A stretch of 51,941 nucleotides of DNA from Parcubacteria group bacterium GW2011_GWB1_44_7. GTDB taxonomy: Bacteria > Patescibacteria > Paceibacteria > UBA9973 > DSPV01. A model generated the notes under the pieces. That model was not told the origin of the DNA. It was given only the letters and a program-made list of their open reading frames with translations, and made no database searches. The stretch lies in contig LCJJ01000003.1 in the NCBI GenBank assembly GCA_000999175.1, forward strand, positions 1 through 51,941, given 5' to 3'. The translations under genes were made by a program, and so were the position numbers. Below are positions 8,237 to 15,945 of the stretch, one piece after another (within the stretch, counting starts at the first letter, position 1; every line of letters begins with the position of its first letter).

Positions 8237-8944
8237 ATGTCTTTTTCGGGCAAGCTTTTTATGGACTTTTTAAAAAATTTGAGTGTTAGCGAACTGCATC
8301 ATGCTTATTTAGTAACAGGGGAGCGGCGGGCGACACATTTGGCGTTGAATCGTTTTTTTGAAAATGAATTGAAATTAAAAATTCAAGGCAATCAAGATTT
8401 TCTTTTTGCCGAGCACGACACTTTTACCATTGATGAAGCCCGAATGCTCAAGAATTGGCAAAGCAAACGGCCGGCGAGCGGCGAACGAAAATTTTTCGTA
8501 TTAGCGCTGAACGGCGCCACCCACGAAGCCCAGAATTCTTTGCTAAAAGTATTGGAAGAACCGACTGCCGGCACTCATTTCTTTTTAATTGCGCCCACGG
8601 CCGACCTTTTTTTACCGACCGTTCGGTCGCGTTTATTTATCGTAAAATTTAACGATGAAAGCAAAAAAAGCGAGACACCATTGGTGGAAAAATTTCTGAA
8701 ATCAAAAATCGGCGAACGATTAACTTTCGCCAAATTGTTCGCCGATGAAATCGCCGACGGCAAAAAAACTAAAACCGACATTGTAAAATTTTTGGACGCC
8801 ATTGAATTGGCCTTGAGAGACAAACCTTTCGTCGAAGCCGCCGTTTTTAAAGAATTGCTCCAAGCCAAAATTTTTCTGCGCGGCCGCACGCCGGCGGTAA
8901 AAATGATTTTAGAAAATCTGTCTCTACTTTTGCCAACAATTTAA
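8237..8944 (+). CDS. holB: DNA polymerase III delta-prime-like subunit
   Basis: Clamp-loader family protein of 235 residues, shorter than typical bacterial delta-prime (~330), as expected for a reduced genome. The N-terminus HHAYLVTGE is the usual delta-prime opening, but the following loop lacks a P-loop GKT, so ATP binding is unlikely. The segment GATHEAQNSLLKVLEEPTAGT and the following LPTVRSRL (in place of the SRC motif) are strongly diagnostic. It would form part of the clamp-loader complex that places the sliding clamp on DNA. The ATG at 8237 is 6 bases after mreB; an in-frame ATG at 8261 (MDFLKNLSVSELHHAY) is equally plausible. tRNA-Ser follows on the opposite strand. Confidence 0.85.
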   Translation: MSFSGKLFMDFLKNLSVSELHHAYLVTGERRATHLALNRFFENELKLKIQGNQDFLFAEHDTFTIDEARMLKNWQSKRPASGERKFFVLALNGATHEAQNSLLKVLEEPTAGTHFFLIAPTADLFLPTVRSRLFIVKFNDESKKSETPLVEKFLKSKIGERLTFAKLFADEIADGKKTKTDIVKFLDAIELALRDKPFVEAAVFKELLQAKIFLRGRTPAVKMILENLSLLLPTI

Positions 8945-8962
8945 TTTTAAAAACGCAAAAAC

Positions 8963-9048
8963 GGAAGGGGTGGGATTCGAACCCACGGAGAGCTTGCGCC
9001 CTCACAGCATTTCGAGTGCTGCGCTTTAGACCACTCAGCCACCCTTCC
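8963..9048 (-). tRNA. tRNA-Ser (CGA anticodon)
   Basis: On the minus strand this 86-base element folds as a class II tRNA with a long variable arm. The acceptor stem begins GGAAGGG and pairs with the 3' CCCTTCC-type end. The anticodon loop CTCGAAA sits in a CAGCA/TGCTG stem and gives anticodon CGA (codon UCG, Ser). The T arm contains GTTCGAATCC. No 3' CCA is encoded. It lies between holB and a plus-strand tRNA-Glu. Confidence 0.95.
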
Positions 9049-9147
9049 AATAGAACGATAGCAATTTTTTGAGTTTTTTTCAAAAAATGATATAGTTTTT
9101 ATGCTCCACAATTTTGCATTTTGATTTTTTAATTTTTCATTATCTAT

Positions 9148-9222
9148 GGCCCCATCGTCTAGTCTGGTCTAGGACGTGAGCTTTTCAAGCTTAAAACCCG
9201 GGTTCGAATCCCGGTGGGGTCA
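9148..9222 (+). tRNA. tRNA-Glu (TTC anticodon)
   Basis: A 75-base cloverleaf. The acceptor stem GGCCCCA pairs with TGGGGTC (one G-T pair), with discriminator A at 9222. The D arm is GTC/GAC, the anticodon loop TTTTCAA gives TTC (codon GAA, Glu), and the T arm is CCGGGTTCGAATCCCGG. CCA is not encoded. Confidence 0.95.
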
Positions 9223-9268
9223 AACTTCTTTTTGCTTTGGCGATAATTTTGTTATACAATGCCAACGA

Positions 9269-10822
9269 ATGAAATCGTATTTTTTTAGACTTTCTAAGAC
9301 TAAAAAGTGGCTTTTAGCGGGCGGTTTTTTCATTGTCGTTTTGGCGGCCTATTTTTTATTTTTCCGGGGCAATGGCAATGGTTATGATTTGGCAACGGTC
9401 GTTCGGCAGAATTTGACGGAAGAAGTTTCTATTACCGGCAATGTTAAGGCGGCCGAGAGCGTGAGTTTATCTTTTGAGCGGGCCGGCCGAGTCAGCGCGG
9501 TTTATGCCGAGGCCGGCGCTCGGGTGGCGGCCGGACAAATTATCGCCGCCCTGAATGCCACCGATGAAATTTTGGCGCTTCAGCAGACCGAAGCCAATTT
9601 GGCGGCGGAAGAAGCGGCTTTGGCGGAACTTACGCGCGGTTCTCGGTCGGAAGACATTGTCATTGCTCGGACGAAAGTGGCCAATGCCGAAAAATCTCTG
9701 GCTGATGCCCGCCAATCTCTGCGCGATTATTTGAGTGACGCTTACACTAAATCTAACAACGCTATCGGTGTCTATATTGACCAATTTTTTAATAACCCAA
9801 AAACCGTCAATGCCCAGCTTAATATTATCGTTACCGACAATCAACTGAAGACTTCTTTGGATACCGGTCGTCAGTTGCTGGAAGGTAATTTTATCGCTTG
9901 GCAGAATCTGTTAACCAATTTAAATGATAACGATTTACTGGCCTCGGTCAATCAAGCGGAAAATTACCTGACGGTGCTCCGTGATTTTTTGGAAAAAATG
10001 GCATCAGCGGTTAACGCTTTGTCGCCGACTTCTTCGCTCACTTTGGCAACCGTTACCACTTACCGTTCCGATGTGTCTACCGCTCGAACGGCAATTAATA
10101 CCGCTATTACTAATTTGATTGCCGCCAAGCAAAGCGCTCGCGATGCCGAATCAAGTTTAGCCTTGCAACAAGCGCAGTTAGCCTTGACGCTTGCCGGCAC
10201 GACGCCGGAAGCATTGGCTGCGGAGGAAGCTAAAGTGGCGGTTGCGGCAGCGGCGGTGGCGATTAAAAAACATGCTGTTAATCAAAGCTATCTTTACGCG
10301 CCTTTTGCCGGCGTGGTGGCAAAACAAGACGCTAAAGTCGGACAAGTGGTGGGGACTTTATATACTATCGGCACTTTAAATTCCGAAGGCGCTTTAATTA
10401 TTGAAGCCAATGTGCCGGAAGCTGATATTAGCCGGATTGCCGTTGGCGGCAAGGCCGGAGTTGATTTAGACGCTTTTCCCGGCAAAAAATTTGAAGCCAA
10501 AGTTGTAAAAATTGCTCCGGGCGAAATAGTGATTGAAGGCGTGCCGACTTACAAAGTAACTTTTAATTTTCAAACGCCGATAGATTTTGCCAAATCAGGA
10601 ATGACGGCGAATATTTCAGCGATTGTGGTTGAAAAAATCGGCGTCTTGGCCGTTCCGACGCGGGCGATTGATTTCCGCACCGATGGCGCCTTTGTCAAAG
10701 TGCTGGCCAACGGTCAGATTATTGACAGAAAAATTATCATCGGCGCCCGTTCCAGCGACGGTTTGATGGAAATTCTGGACGGTTTAACCGAAAGCGAGCA
10801 AATCCTTCTAAACTGGCGCTAA
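9269..10822 (+). CDS. HlyD/MacA-type membrane fusion protein (export adaptor)
   Basis: Protein of 517 residues with one N-terminal membrane helix (about residues 13-33, WLLAGGFFIVVLAAYFLFF). A biotinyl-lipoyl-like half motif follows (AESVSLSFERAGRVSAVYAEAGARVAAGQIIAALN), then a long Ala/Gln-rich coiled-coil hairpin (about 95-340), the second lipoyl half (YAPFAGVVAKQDAKVGQVV), and beta-barrel domains ending in VPTRAIDF. This is the periplasmic-adaptor architecture that partners MacB-type ABC exporters. The matching ATPase and permease lie at 17886-19952, so the operon appears split by the DGR. The start at 9269 is chosen because it gives the membrane helix directly, and TACAAT (9255-9260) ends 8 bases before it. 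The longer frame from 9176 would run through tRNA-Glu. Confidence 0.88.
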   Translation: MKSYFFRLSKTKKWLLAGGFFIVVLAAYFLFFRGNGNGYDLATVVRQNLTEEVSITGNVKAAESVSLSFERAGRVSAVYAEAGARVAAGQIIAALNATDEILALQQTEANLAAEEAALAELTRGSRSEDIVIARTKVANAEKSLADARQSLRDYLSDAYTKSNNAIGVYIDQFFNNPKTVNAQLNIIVTDNQLKTSLDTGRQLLEGNFIAWQNLLTNLNDNDLLASVNQAENYLTVLRDFLEKMASAVNALSPTSSLTLATVTTYRSDVSTARTAINTAITNLIAAKQSARDAESSLALQQAQLALTLAGTTPEALAAEEAKVAVAAAAVAIKKHAVNQSYLYAPFAGVVAKQDAKVGQVVGTLYTIGTLNSEGALIIEANVPEADISRIAVGGKAGVDLDAFPGKKFEAKVVKIAPGEIVIEGVPTYKVTFNFQTPIDFAKSGMTANISAIVVEKIGVLAVPTRAIDFRTDGAFVKVLANGQIIDRKIIIGARSSDGLMEILDGLTESEQILLNWR

Positions 10823-10868
10823 ATTTGAAATAAAAAAGGCGAAATGGTAAATTTAATCTATCAAACTT

Positions 10869-13800
10869 ATGGCCAAATCAGAACAAATCAAAAACGAGGA
10901 AATAAATTACGCCGAAAAAGGCGCCGAGCATATAAAGCTTCAAGAGCAATTTGCCGAACGGGCCGGCGAGCCGTATTGGCGCGATAAACAGAAGAGGATA
11001 GAACTTTCCGGTTATAGAGCGAAAGAGGCGGAAATTATTCGGCAAAAAATTGCCAAGTTGGATGAATTGCTAACCGGCGTTGATTGGCAAGCTGAAGACG
11101 CTCGCAAAAAACTGGAAGAGAACTTTGGCGTCAGAGAAAAAATTGAAAAAGAAGAAAAAGCTTTTACCGAAATTCAAAAACTGATGAACGAATTGGCCGC
11201 GAGAGAAAACGAATTAGTGAGGGAGAATTTTGATGTCCGGAGAGAAAGACAGGGTTTGATTGATGAAATAGACAGGGAAGTGTTGGCGGAAAATGAATTA
11301 GCGTTGAGAAAAATTACCGAGCAGCGCGAATCGCTTTTCAAAAATCCCGAGACCGTCCTGTTGGCGCGAATGGCGGAACTAGCCCGTTATCAAACGGAGT
11401 TGAGTAGCGACAATTTTGCCGTTACGCCGTCAAGGAAAGAAGAAATCCGCTGGATAGAAAGGAAAATTGAAGAAGGCCAGCCGATATTTTTGGAGGGACC
11501 GACGGGCACCGGAAAAACCGAGTTGGCGAAAAATGCCACCCGCGAGCTTTACGGCGACAAAGTTCAGGATTTAGATTTGGTTATTCGTTGCGCCCCGAAA
11601 ACCGGTCCGGCTGACATTTTCGGCAAAATTTTACTTCGTTCAAAAGAGGGCACCGAGACCTATTTTCAGCCCGGCAAATTTACTGTGGCGGTGGATAATG
11701 GCGTGCCAGTAATTTTTGACGAAATCAACAATATGGAATCCTCCCAGCGGCTCGGTCTTAAAGAATTTTATAACACTAAACCGGGCAATGCGGTCAGTTT
11801 ACAGGAAGACAGCGGCAGGGCCCATACGGCGCAAAAAGGTTTTACCATAATTGCCACCGCTAATTTGAAGGGTGAAAAACATAAATCCCGCGAGGAATTG
11901 GACACTGCAGAAACCAGAGTTTTCGCCATGCGCCACATTGATTATATGCCTCGCGAAGAACTTTATGACCTTTGTTTGGCGTCAATGATGGGCAGGGAAG
12001 GTCAAGTTTGGGCCGTTCGCAAAGAAATCGCCGAAAGTTTGAAAAATCTTTGCGATGCCGCCGAGGAAATTCAGGACGCTTACAATGGTAATATTGGTGC
12101 TCATTACAACACTCGGTTTCAAACGGAGGCGACCAAAGCTGGAACCAAAGTTGAAGATAAAAATCTTAAAAATGAAAAAAGTTACGGTCTGGTCGGCTCT
12201 AAAGCTAAAAAAGGTTTGGATAAGGCGGTTTTAGACCCCGGCCAAGTAATACAGCTGGCAAAGAGCTATCAAGGTAAAGTCGGCGTTTCTTTGAAATCCC
12301 ATTTGGAGGAAGGTTTGATGGAATTTGTAAGAAAAGGCGATTATCCAGAAAGTGACCGCGATTTAATGATTCGGATTTTTCTTACCAAAGGTTTTTTTGA
12401 GGGCGTTAAGGCGGCTGATTTTGGCTTAAAAACTTTGGATGACGCTCAAATTACAGCTTTGTCCGGCGGTGGTAAAAAAGAAAAACCGGCCAGCAAGCAA
12501 TCAAAAGTCCTATCCTTAAAAGAAGTGGCTAGTATTGACCCATACGAACGATATCAAGCGTTGGTCGAAGAATTGGCCAGTGATTTTTTGAGTCAGGCGC
12601 CACCAATTTCGTCCGAAAGAGGTAAAAGATGGGAAAAGCAACCCGAGAAAATTTCCGCTGAATTTGAAAATCCGATTGATGGCAAAAAAGAAACGATTGA
12701 AATCAATTTTGAAACCGCACTCAAACGGTGGAATGATTTTTTCACGGAAAACAAAGTGGATTTGCCTCCAGATTTTGAAAAAATTGCTCGCGCTATTTGG
12801 AATCAGAATTACGAAAAAATCAAGGAGTCAATAGAAAACCTTGGCTATGACGGCATACTGGTAATTCCCGGCAATCTTAACTTGCCAGATTTTCATCAAA
12901 AGATGTCCCAGGGATATAATCCAACTTTGGAATCGGATAATTTTAAGAAAGGTGGTTCTTGGGCTGGCATCAAAAGCCGCGGCGCCGATAAACCAAGAAT
13001 TGTTCTTTATCACGAGAAAAATACCAAAGAATTGGACGACAATCCAATAACTAAAGCAATGCTAGGCAAAGATTTGATGATAGTAACCGGACTTTCCCAA
13101 GAAGAATTAGAAAAAGCCATCATTGCCGGCGAGCTATTAAAGGGCAAAGTAAGGATTAACAGTGAAGAGTTTGTTTTTGACGGTTTATCGGTTGAGGACT
13201 ATTTAGCAATTCAAGCCGAATACTTTAAGCGGACTGATAAGCACTTGGATGAAAAAAACTATACCCGACTCATTGGCAGTACCAGCGGGTGCCTTGTCCC
13301 CGAGCTCGATTGGGGTCCGGACTATGGCCGGCTCCGTGCCTATGCCCGTGGGCCCGACTTTGCGCATGACAGTTTGGCGCCTCGCCCCGCCGCAGTTTTT
13401 AATTTGGTCTCGGAAATTAGCGATTTTTCTGAATTTAGTTTTAATATTTCTTCCGAATTTGAAAATCTTGACGGTAAAAAAGAGAAAATTGAATTTGATT
13501 TTGAAAAAGAAACGAGACACTGGGCGAAATTTTACGAAAATCACAAAATTGGTTTTCCGCCAGATTTTGCCGAACAAGTAACCGATGTGCTGGGACGCAA
13601 TCGCGTGGAAATGGAAAAATCAATTGAAAAAATGGGTTATGATAAAGTCATAATTGTTCCGCCCGGTCTTGATGCTGCTATCCTTCATAAAAAAATAACA
13701 GAAGGATATGTTGAAACCGCTCAATGGAATTCCTTTAAAAACGCTGGCGGTTTTGGGGGAATTACGACGCCAAATGCCGATAAATTAAGAATCGTTTTAG

Positions 13801-14225
13801 TTCATGAAAAAAACGCTCAAAACAATAATGGCCACCCCATCTTAAAAGAGTTGAGAGGAAAATCTGTAACAAAACTCGCCGGTTTGGCCGGTCTTACCAA
13901 AGAAAAAGTTCAAGAACTTTTGGATAGCGGAGGAGAAATCTTCATGCAAGCGGAAATCAAAGGTCGCACCTTCAATTTCAACGGTCTTGATGTTCTTGCT
14001 TATCTCATTTGGCAAAAAGATTATTGCGAACGAAACAGCGGCCAACACATAGATGAAAACAGTTGGTCGGCTTTATCCGGTAGTTCAATTGGTAAAACAA
14101 CGGCAGGGTGCCTTGTCCCCGAGCTCCGTTGGCATCCGGGCCCTGGCCGGCTCAATGCCATTGCCCCTGAGCCCGACCATGCGTATGGCGATTTGGCGCC
14201 TCGTCCCGCCGCAGTTTTTGTTTGA
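10869..14225 (+). CDS. MoxR-like AAA+ ATPase with two tandem DGR-variable modules (DGR target)
   Basis: Protein of 1118 residues. Residues ~1-175 are charged and coiled-coil-like. An AAA+ domain follows, with Walker A GPTGTGKT (210-217), Walker B VIFDEIN (281-287) and sensor-1 IIATAN (328-333), of the MoxR type that remodels proteins together with vWA partners. The C-terminal half is a tandem duplication: modules at about 595-850 and 857-1118 share EFEN.DGKKE.IE, an LPPDF/FPPDF segment, ADK.RIVL.HEKN and a variable end. Each module ends in a variable repeat (residues ~806-844 and ~1080-1117) bounded by constant GCLVPEL and LAPRPAAVF. A C-type-lectin-like fold is plausible for the ends but not demonstrable here. 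TAATCT (10854-10859) lies 9 bases before the ATG. It is the target diversified by the neighbouring RT; the natural ligand is unknown. Confidence 0.92.
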   Translation: MAKSEQIKNEEINYAEKGAEHIKLQEQFAERAGEPYWRDKQKRIELSGYRAKEAEIIRQKIAKLDELLTGVDWQAEDARKKLEENFGVREKIEKEEKAFTEIQKLMNELAARENELVRENFDVRRERQGLIDEIDREVLAENELALRKITEQRESLFKNPETVLLARMAELARYQTELSSDNFAVTPSRKEEIRWIERKIEEGQPIFLEGPTGTGKTELAKNATRELYGDKVQDLDLVIRCAPKTGPADIFGKILLRSKEGTETYFQPGKFTVAVDNGVPVIFDEINNMESSQRLGLKEFYNTKPGNAVSLQEDSGRAHTAQKGFTIIATANLKGEKHKSREELDTAETRVFAMRHIDYMPREELYDLCLASMMGREGQVWAVRKEIAESLKNLCDAAEEIQDAYNGNIGAHYNTRFQTEATKAGTKVEDKNLKNEKSYGLVGSKAKKGLDKAVLDPGQVIQLAKSYQGKVGVSLKSHLEEGLMEFVRKGDYPESDRDLMIRIFLTKGFFEGVKAADFGLKTLDDAQITALSGGGKKEKPASKQSKVLSLKEVASIDPYERYQALVEELASDFLSQAPPISSERGKRWEKQPEKISAEFENPIDGKKETIEINFETALKRWNDFFTENKVDLPPDFEKIARAIWNQNYEKIKESIENLGYDGILVIPGNLNLPDFHQKMSQGYNPTLESDNFKKGGSWAGIKSRGADKPRIVLYHEKNTKELDDNPITKAMLGKDLMIVTGLSQEELEKAIIAGELLKGKVRINSEEFVFDGLSVEDYLAIQAEYFKRTDKHLDEKNYTRLIGSTSGCLVPELDWGPDYGRLRAYARGPDFAHDSLAPRPAAVFNLVSEISDFSEFSFNISSEFENLDGKKEKIEFDFEKETRHWAKFYENHKIGFPPDFAEQVTDVLGRNRVEMEKSIEKMGYDKVIIVPPGLDAAILHKKITEGYVETAQWNSFKNAGGFGGITTPNADKLRIVLVHEKNAQNNNGHPILKELRGKSVTKLAGLAGLTKEKVQELLDSGGEIFMQAEIKGRTFNFNGLDVLAYLIWQKDYCERNSGQHIDENSWSALSGSSIGKTTAGCLVPELRWHPGPGRLNAIAPEPDHAYGDLAPRPAAVFV
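13285..13399 (+). repeat. DGR variable repeat 1 (VR1), internal
   Basis: A 115-base segment aligning without gaps to the template repeat at 14463-14577. All 14 mismatches fall on template adenines; for example template AAT codons are read here as GAT, GGT, TAT, CGT, CAT and AGT. The last 26 bases, ending GCCGCAGTTTT, are identical to the template and would serve as the initiation-of-mutagenic-homology site. It encodes residues ~806-844, inside the protein and not at its end, which is unusual for a VR. Confidence 0.95.
14106..14218 (+). repeat. DGR variable repeat 2 (VR2), C-terminal
   Basis: A 113-base segment aligning without gaps to 14465-14577. Of 14 differences, 13 are at template adenines and one is a C-to-T (CGC to CGT, silent) in the constant 3' part. 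It encodes the last residues of the target protein, two codons before the stop. Confidence 0.95.
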
Positions 14226-14462
14226 TTTAGTATCGGAATTTAGAGTTTTTTGATTTTAAATTTAGTTTTGTTTTTTCGGCTAGTAGACCATGGTTAATGC
14301 CAGCTGGTTGCCGAAAACGTCAGCCGGTCAAAAGACCTTAACAAAGTTAGAACCGGGCCAGGCGGTAAAAATAAACTGCAGTCGCTTTTTGGGCCGCAGT
14401 GGCGGCTTAATAAATTTTATTGTTCCTACGGTTGCCTTGGATAAAAAGCGGCTAATTGCGGG
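14226..14462 (+). other. Non-coding stretch upstream of the template repeat
   Basis: No convincing gene. The first ~50 bases (14219-14270) resemble the linker that follows VR1 (TCGGAA, then AATTTAGTTTT) but lie beyond the target stop, so they look like a decayed copy of that linker. Further on there is a GC-rich hairpin (GCCGC at 14393-14397 with GCGGC at 14402-14406). The region probably forms the 5' part of the template RNA; a short open frame from 14290 runs into the repeat and is not credible as a gene. Confidence 0.5.
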
Positions 14463-14577
14463 GCGGGTGCCTTGTCCCCGAGCTCAATTGGAATCCGGAC
14501 AATGGCCGGCTCAATGCCAATGCCAATGAGCCCGACAATGCGAATGACAATTTGGCGCCTCGCCCCGCCGCAGTTTT
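14463..14577 (+). repeat. DGR template repeat (TR)
   Basis: A 115-base repeat with nine AAT codons in the VR frame, the classic design for adenine mutagenesis because AAT can become many codons but no stop. It contains 24 adenines in the 113-base core. Its 3' end matches the VRs exactly up to GCAGTTTT and then diverges (C in place of T). It ends exactly where the stop codon of the opposite-strand avd gene begins. Confidence 0.95.
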
Positions 14578-14954
14578 CAAGAATGAGCGCGACAGAATCT
14601 TAGCCAGCCGCCGGTCATTTTTCCCAGTTCCAACAGTTGTTTTTCTGTGCCGAGATATTTCGAAAATTCAATAAATTTTGCCCCCAGAGCTAGACGGAAA
14701 ATGATTTTCAAGACATCTATTTTCGCGCCAAGGCGAATCAGATAATTTTCCCTTTCATATTTGGTGGCGATATTGGCGGAGACGGCTAACTCTATACTTT
14801 CCAAAATCAATCTCTCAATTTTTTCGCCCAAGCTGTATCTTTCGTGTTTGGGGAAAGAGCGAATGGCTTGGCGGGCGTTTTCGTAGAGCATTGATAAATG
14901 ATAAATTATTGGCGTTTCTTGGAATGAATCTTTATTTGGTTTTTCTTTTTCCAT
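14577..14954 (-). CDS. avd: Avd-like DGR accessory protein (four-helix bundle)
   Basis: A 125-residue, all-helical, basic protein of the Avd/S23-like four-helix-bundle family. The segments LSMLYENARQAIRSFPKHERYSLGEKIERL, LGAKIDVLKIIFRLALGAKFI and LELGKMTGGWLRFCR are typical, and the length is close to that of the well-studied phage Avd. In DGRs Avd binds the reverse transcriptase and template RNA and is required for mutagenic cDNA synthesis. It lies on the minus strand, facing the template repeat at its 3' end, and its ATG (14954-14952) shares the bases CATG with the RT start on the plus strand. Opposite orientation and shared start region mean that a transcript covering TR and RT would be antisense to avd. 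Confidence 0.85.
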   Translation of the reverse strand: MEKEKPNKDSFQETPIIYHLSMLYENARQAIRSFPKHERYSLGEKIERLILESIELAVSANIATKYERENYLIRLGAKIDVLKIIFRLALGAKFIEFSKYLGTEKQLLELGKMTGGWLRFCRAHS

Positions 14955-15945
14955 GAATTTTAATAAATTATTTTCTCCTGATAATTTGTTTAAGGCGTGG
15001 TTTATTTATCGGCGGGGAAAGACAAAAAAGTTCGAGGTAATCGCTTTTGAAAGAAATATTGAACGAGAATTGTTTTTGCTTTCTGAAAATATTATTTCTG
15101 GTTCCTACCGCCATGGCGTCTATGATAGATTTTCAGTGCAGGATGTTAAAAAGCGAGAGATTAACACCGCTTCAATTAGAGACAAAATTATTCATCAGGT
15201 GATTCATTGTTTTTTGACGGAAGTATACGAAAAAACTTTCTCGGAACATTCTTTTTCTTCCAGGGTGGGCAAAGGAACGGACAAAGCAGTTGATAAATTA
15301 TCTTTTTTCTTGCGAAGCGAAAGAAACTGGCATTACGGCAAATGTTTTGCCTTAAAATGCGATATCAAGAAATATTTTGATAATATTAACCATAACATTC
15401 TTATCGGTTTAATCCGTCGCAAAATCATTGATAAAAAGACAATGGCTATTATTGAGGAAATTATTAGAAGTTTTGAAAGAGAAAAAAATAAGGGGTTGCC
15501 ATTAGGTAATGTGACCAGTCAGATTTTCGCTAACATTTACCTAAACGAGTTGGATTGTTTTGTTGAAAAAGATTTCAAAATAAGAAAATATATCAGATAT
15601 AACGATGATTTTGTGATTGTGGACAGTAACAAAAAAACTTTAGAGTCATTGAAAGGTATCGTCAGAAAATTTTTGAAGCAAAAATTGCAACTGGATACGC
15701 CGAAAAATAAAACGGTAATAAGAAAATTTGACTGGGGAATTGAATTTTTGGGCCGGATTATTTTGCCCAACGCAGTGATTTTGCGTTCAAAAACCAAAAC
15801 AAAAATTCTTAGGAATCTTTCCAAAGAAAACAAAAATTCTTACCTTGGCTTGCTGGTCAACCTTAATGAATTTAAATTCAGCAGAAAATTGTTGACGAAA
15901 TTAACGCTGGCGGATTGGGATAAATTTGATATGATGACAGCATGA
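14953..15945 (+). CDS. DGR-type reverse transcriptase
   Basis: A 330-residue reverse transcriptase without maturase or endonuclease domain, the size expected of a DGR RT. Visible motifs: YRHGVYDRFSV.D.KKREI near residues 52-70, KCDIKKYFDNI with the first catalytic Asp (137), GLPLGNVTSQIFANIYLNELD (181-201, the DGR-characteristic form of motif 4 with SQ), and YNDD (216-219) with the two catalytic Asp residues. YNDD is a variant of the more usual YxDD forms. It should copy the template RNA with errors at adenines. The ATG at 14953 overlaps the avd start, and the stop overlaps the vWA start (ATGA at 15942-15945). Confidence 0.95.
   Translation: MNFNKLFSPDNLFKAWFIYRRGKTKKFEVIAFERNIERELFLLSENIISGSYRHGVYDRFSVQDVKKREINTASIRDKIIHQVIHCFLTEVYEKTFSEHSFSSRVGKGTDKAVDKLSFFLRSERNWHYGKCFALKCDIKKYFDNINHNILIGLIRRKIIDKKTMAIIEEIIRSFEREKNKGLPLGNVTSQIFANIYLNELDCFVEKDFKIRKYIRYNDDFVIVDSNKKTLESLKGIVRKFLKQKLQLDTPKNKTVIRKFDWGIEFLGRIILPNAVILRSKTKTKILRNLSKENKNSYLGLLVNLNEFKFSRKLLTKLTLADWDKFDMMTA

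Noticed and set aside
14290..14529. A short plus-strand protein reading into the DGR template repeat
   Set aside because: It crosses the template in a different frame from the VRs, has no family resemblance, and the region is better explained as template RNA.
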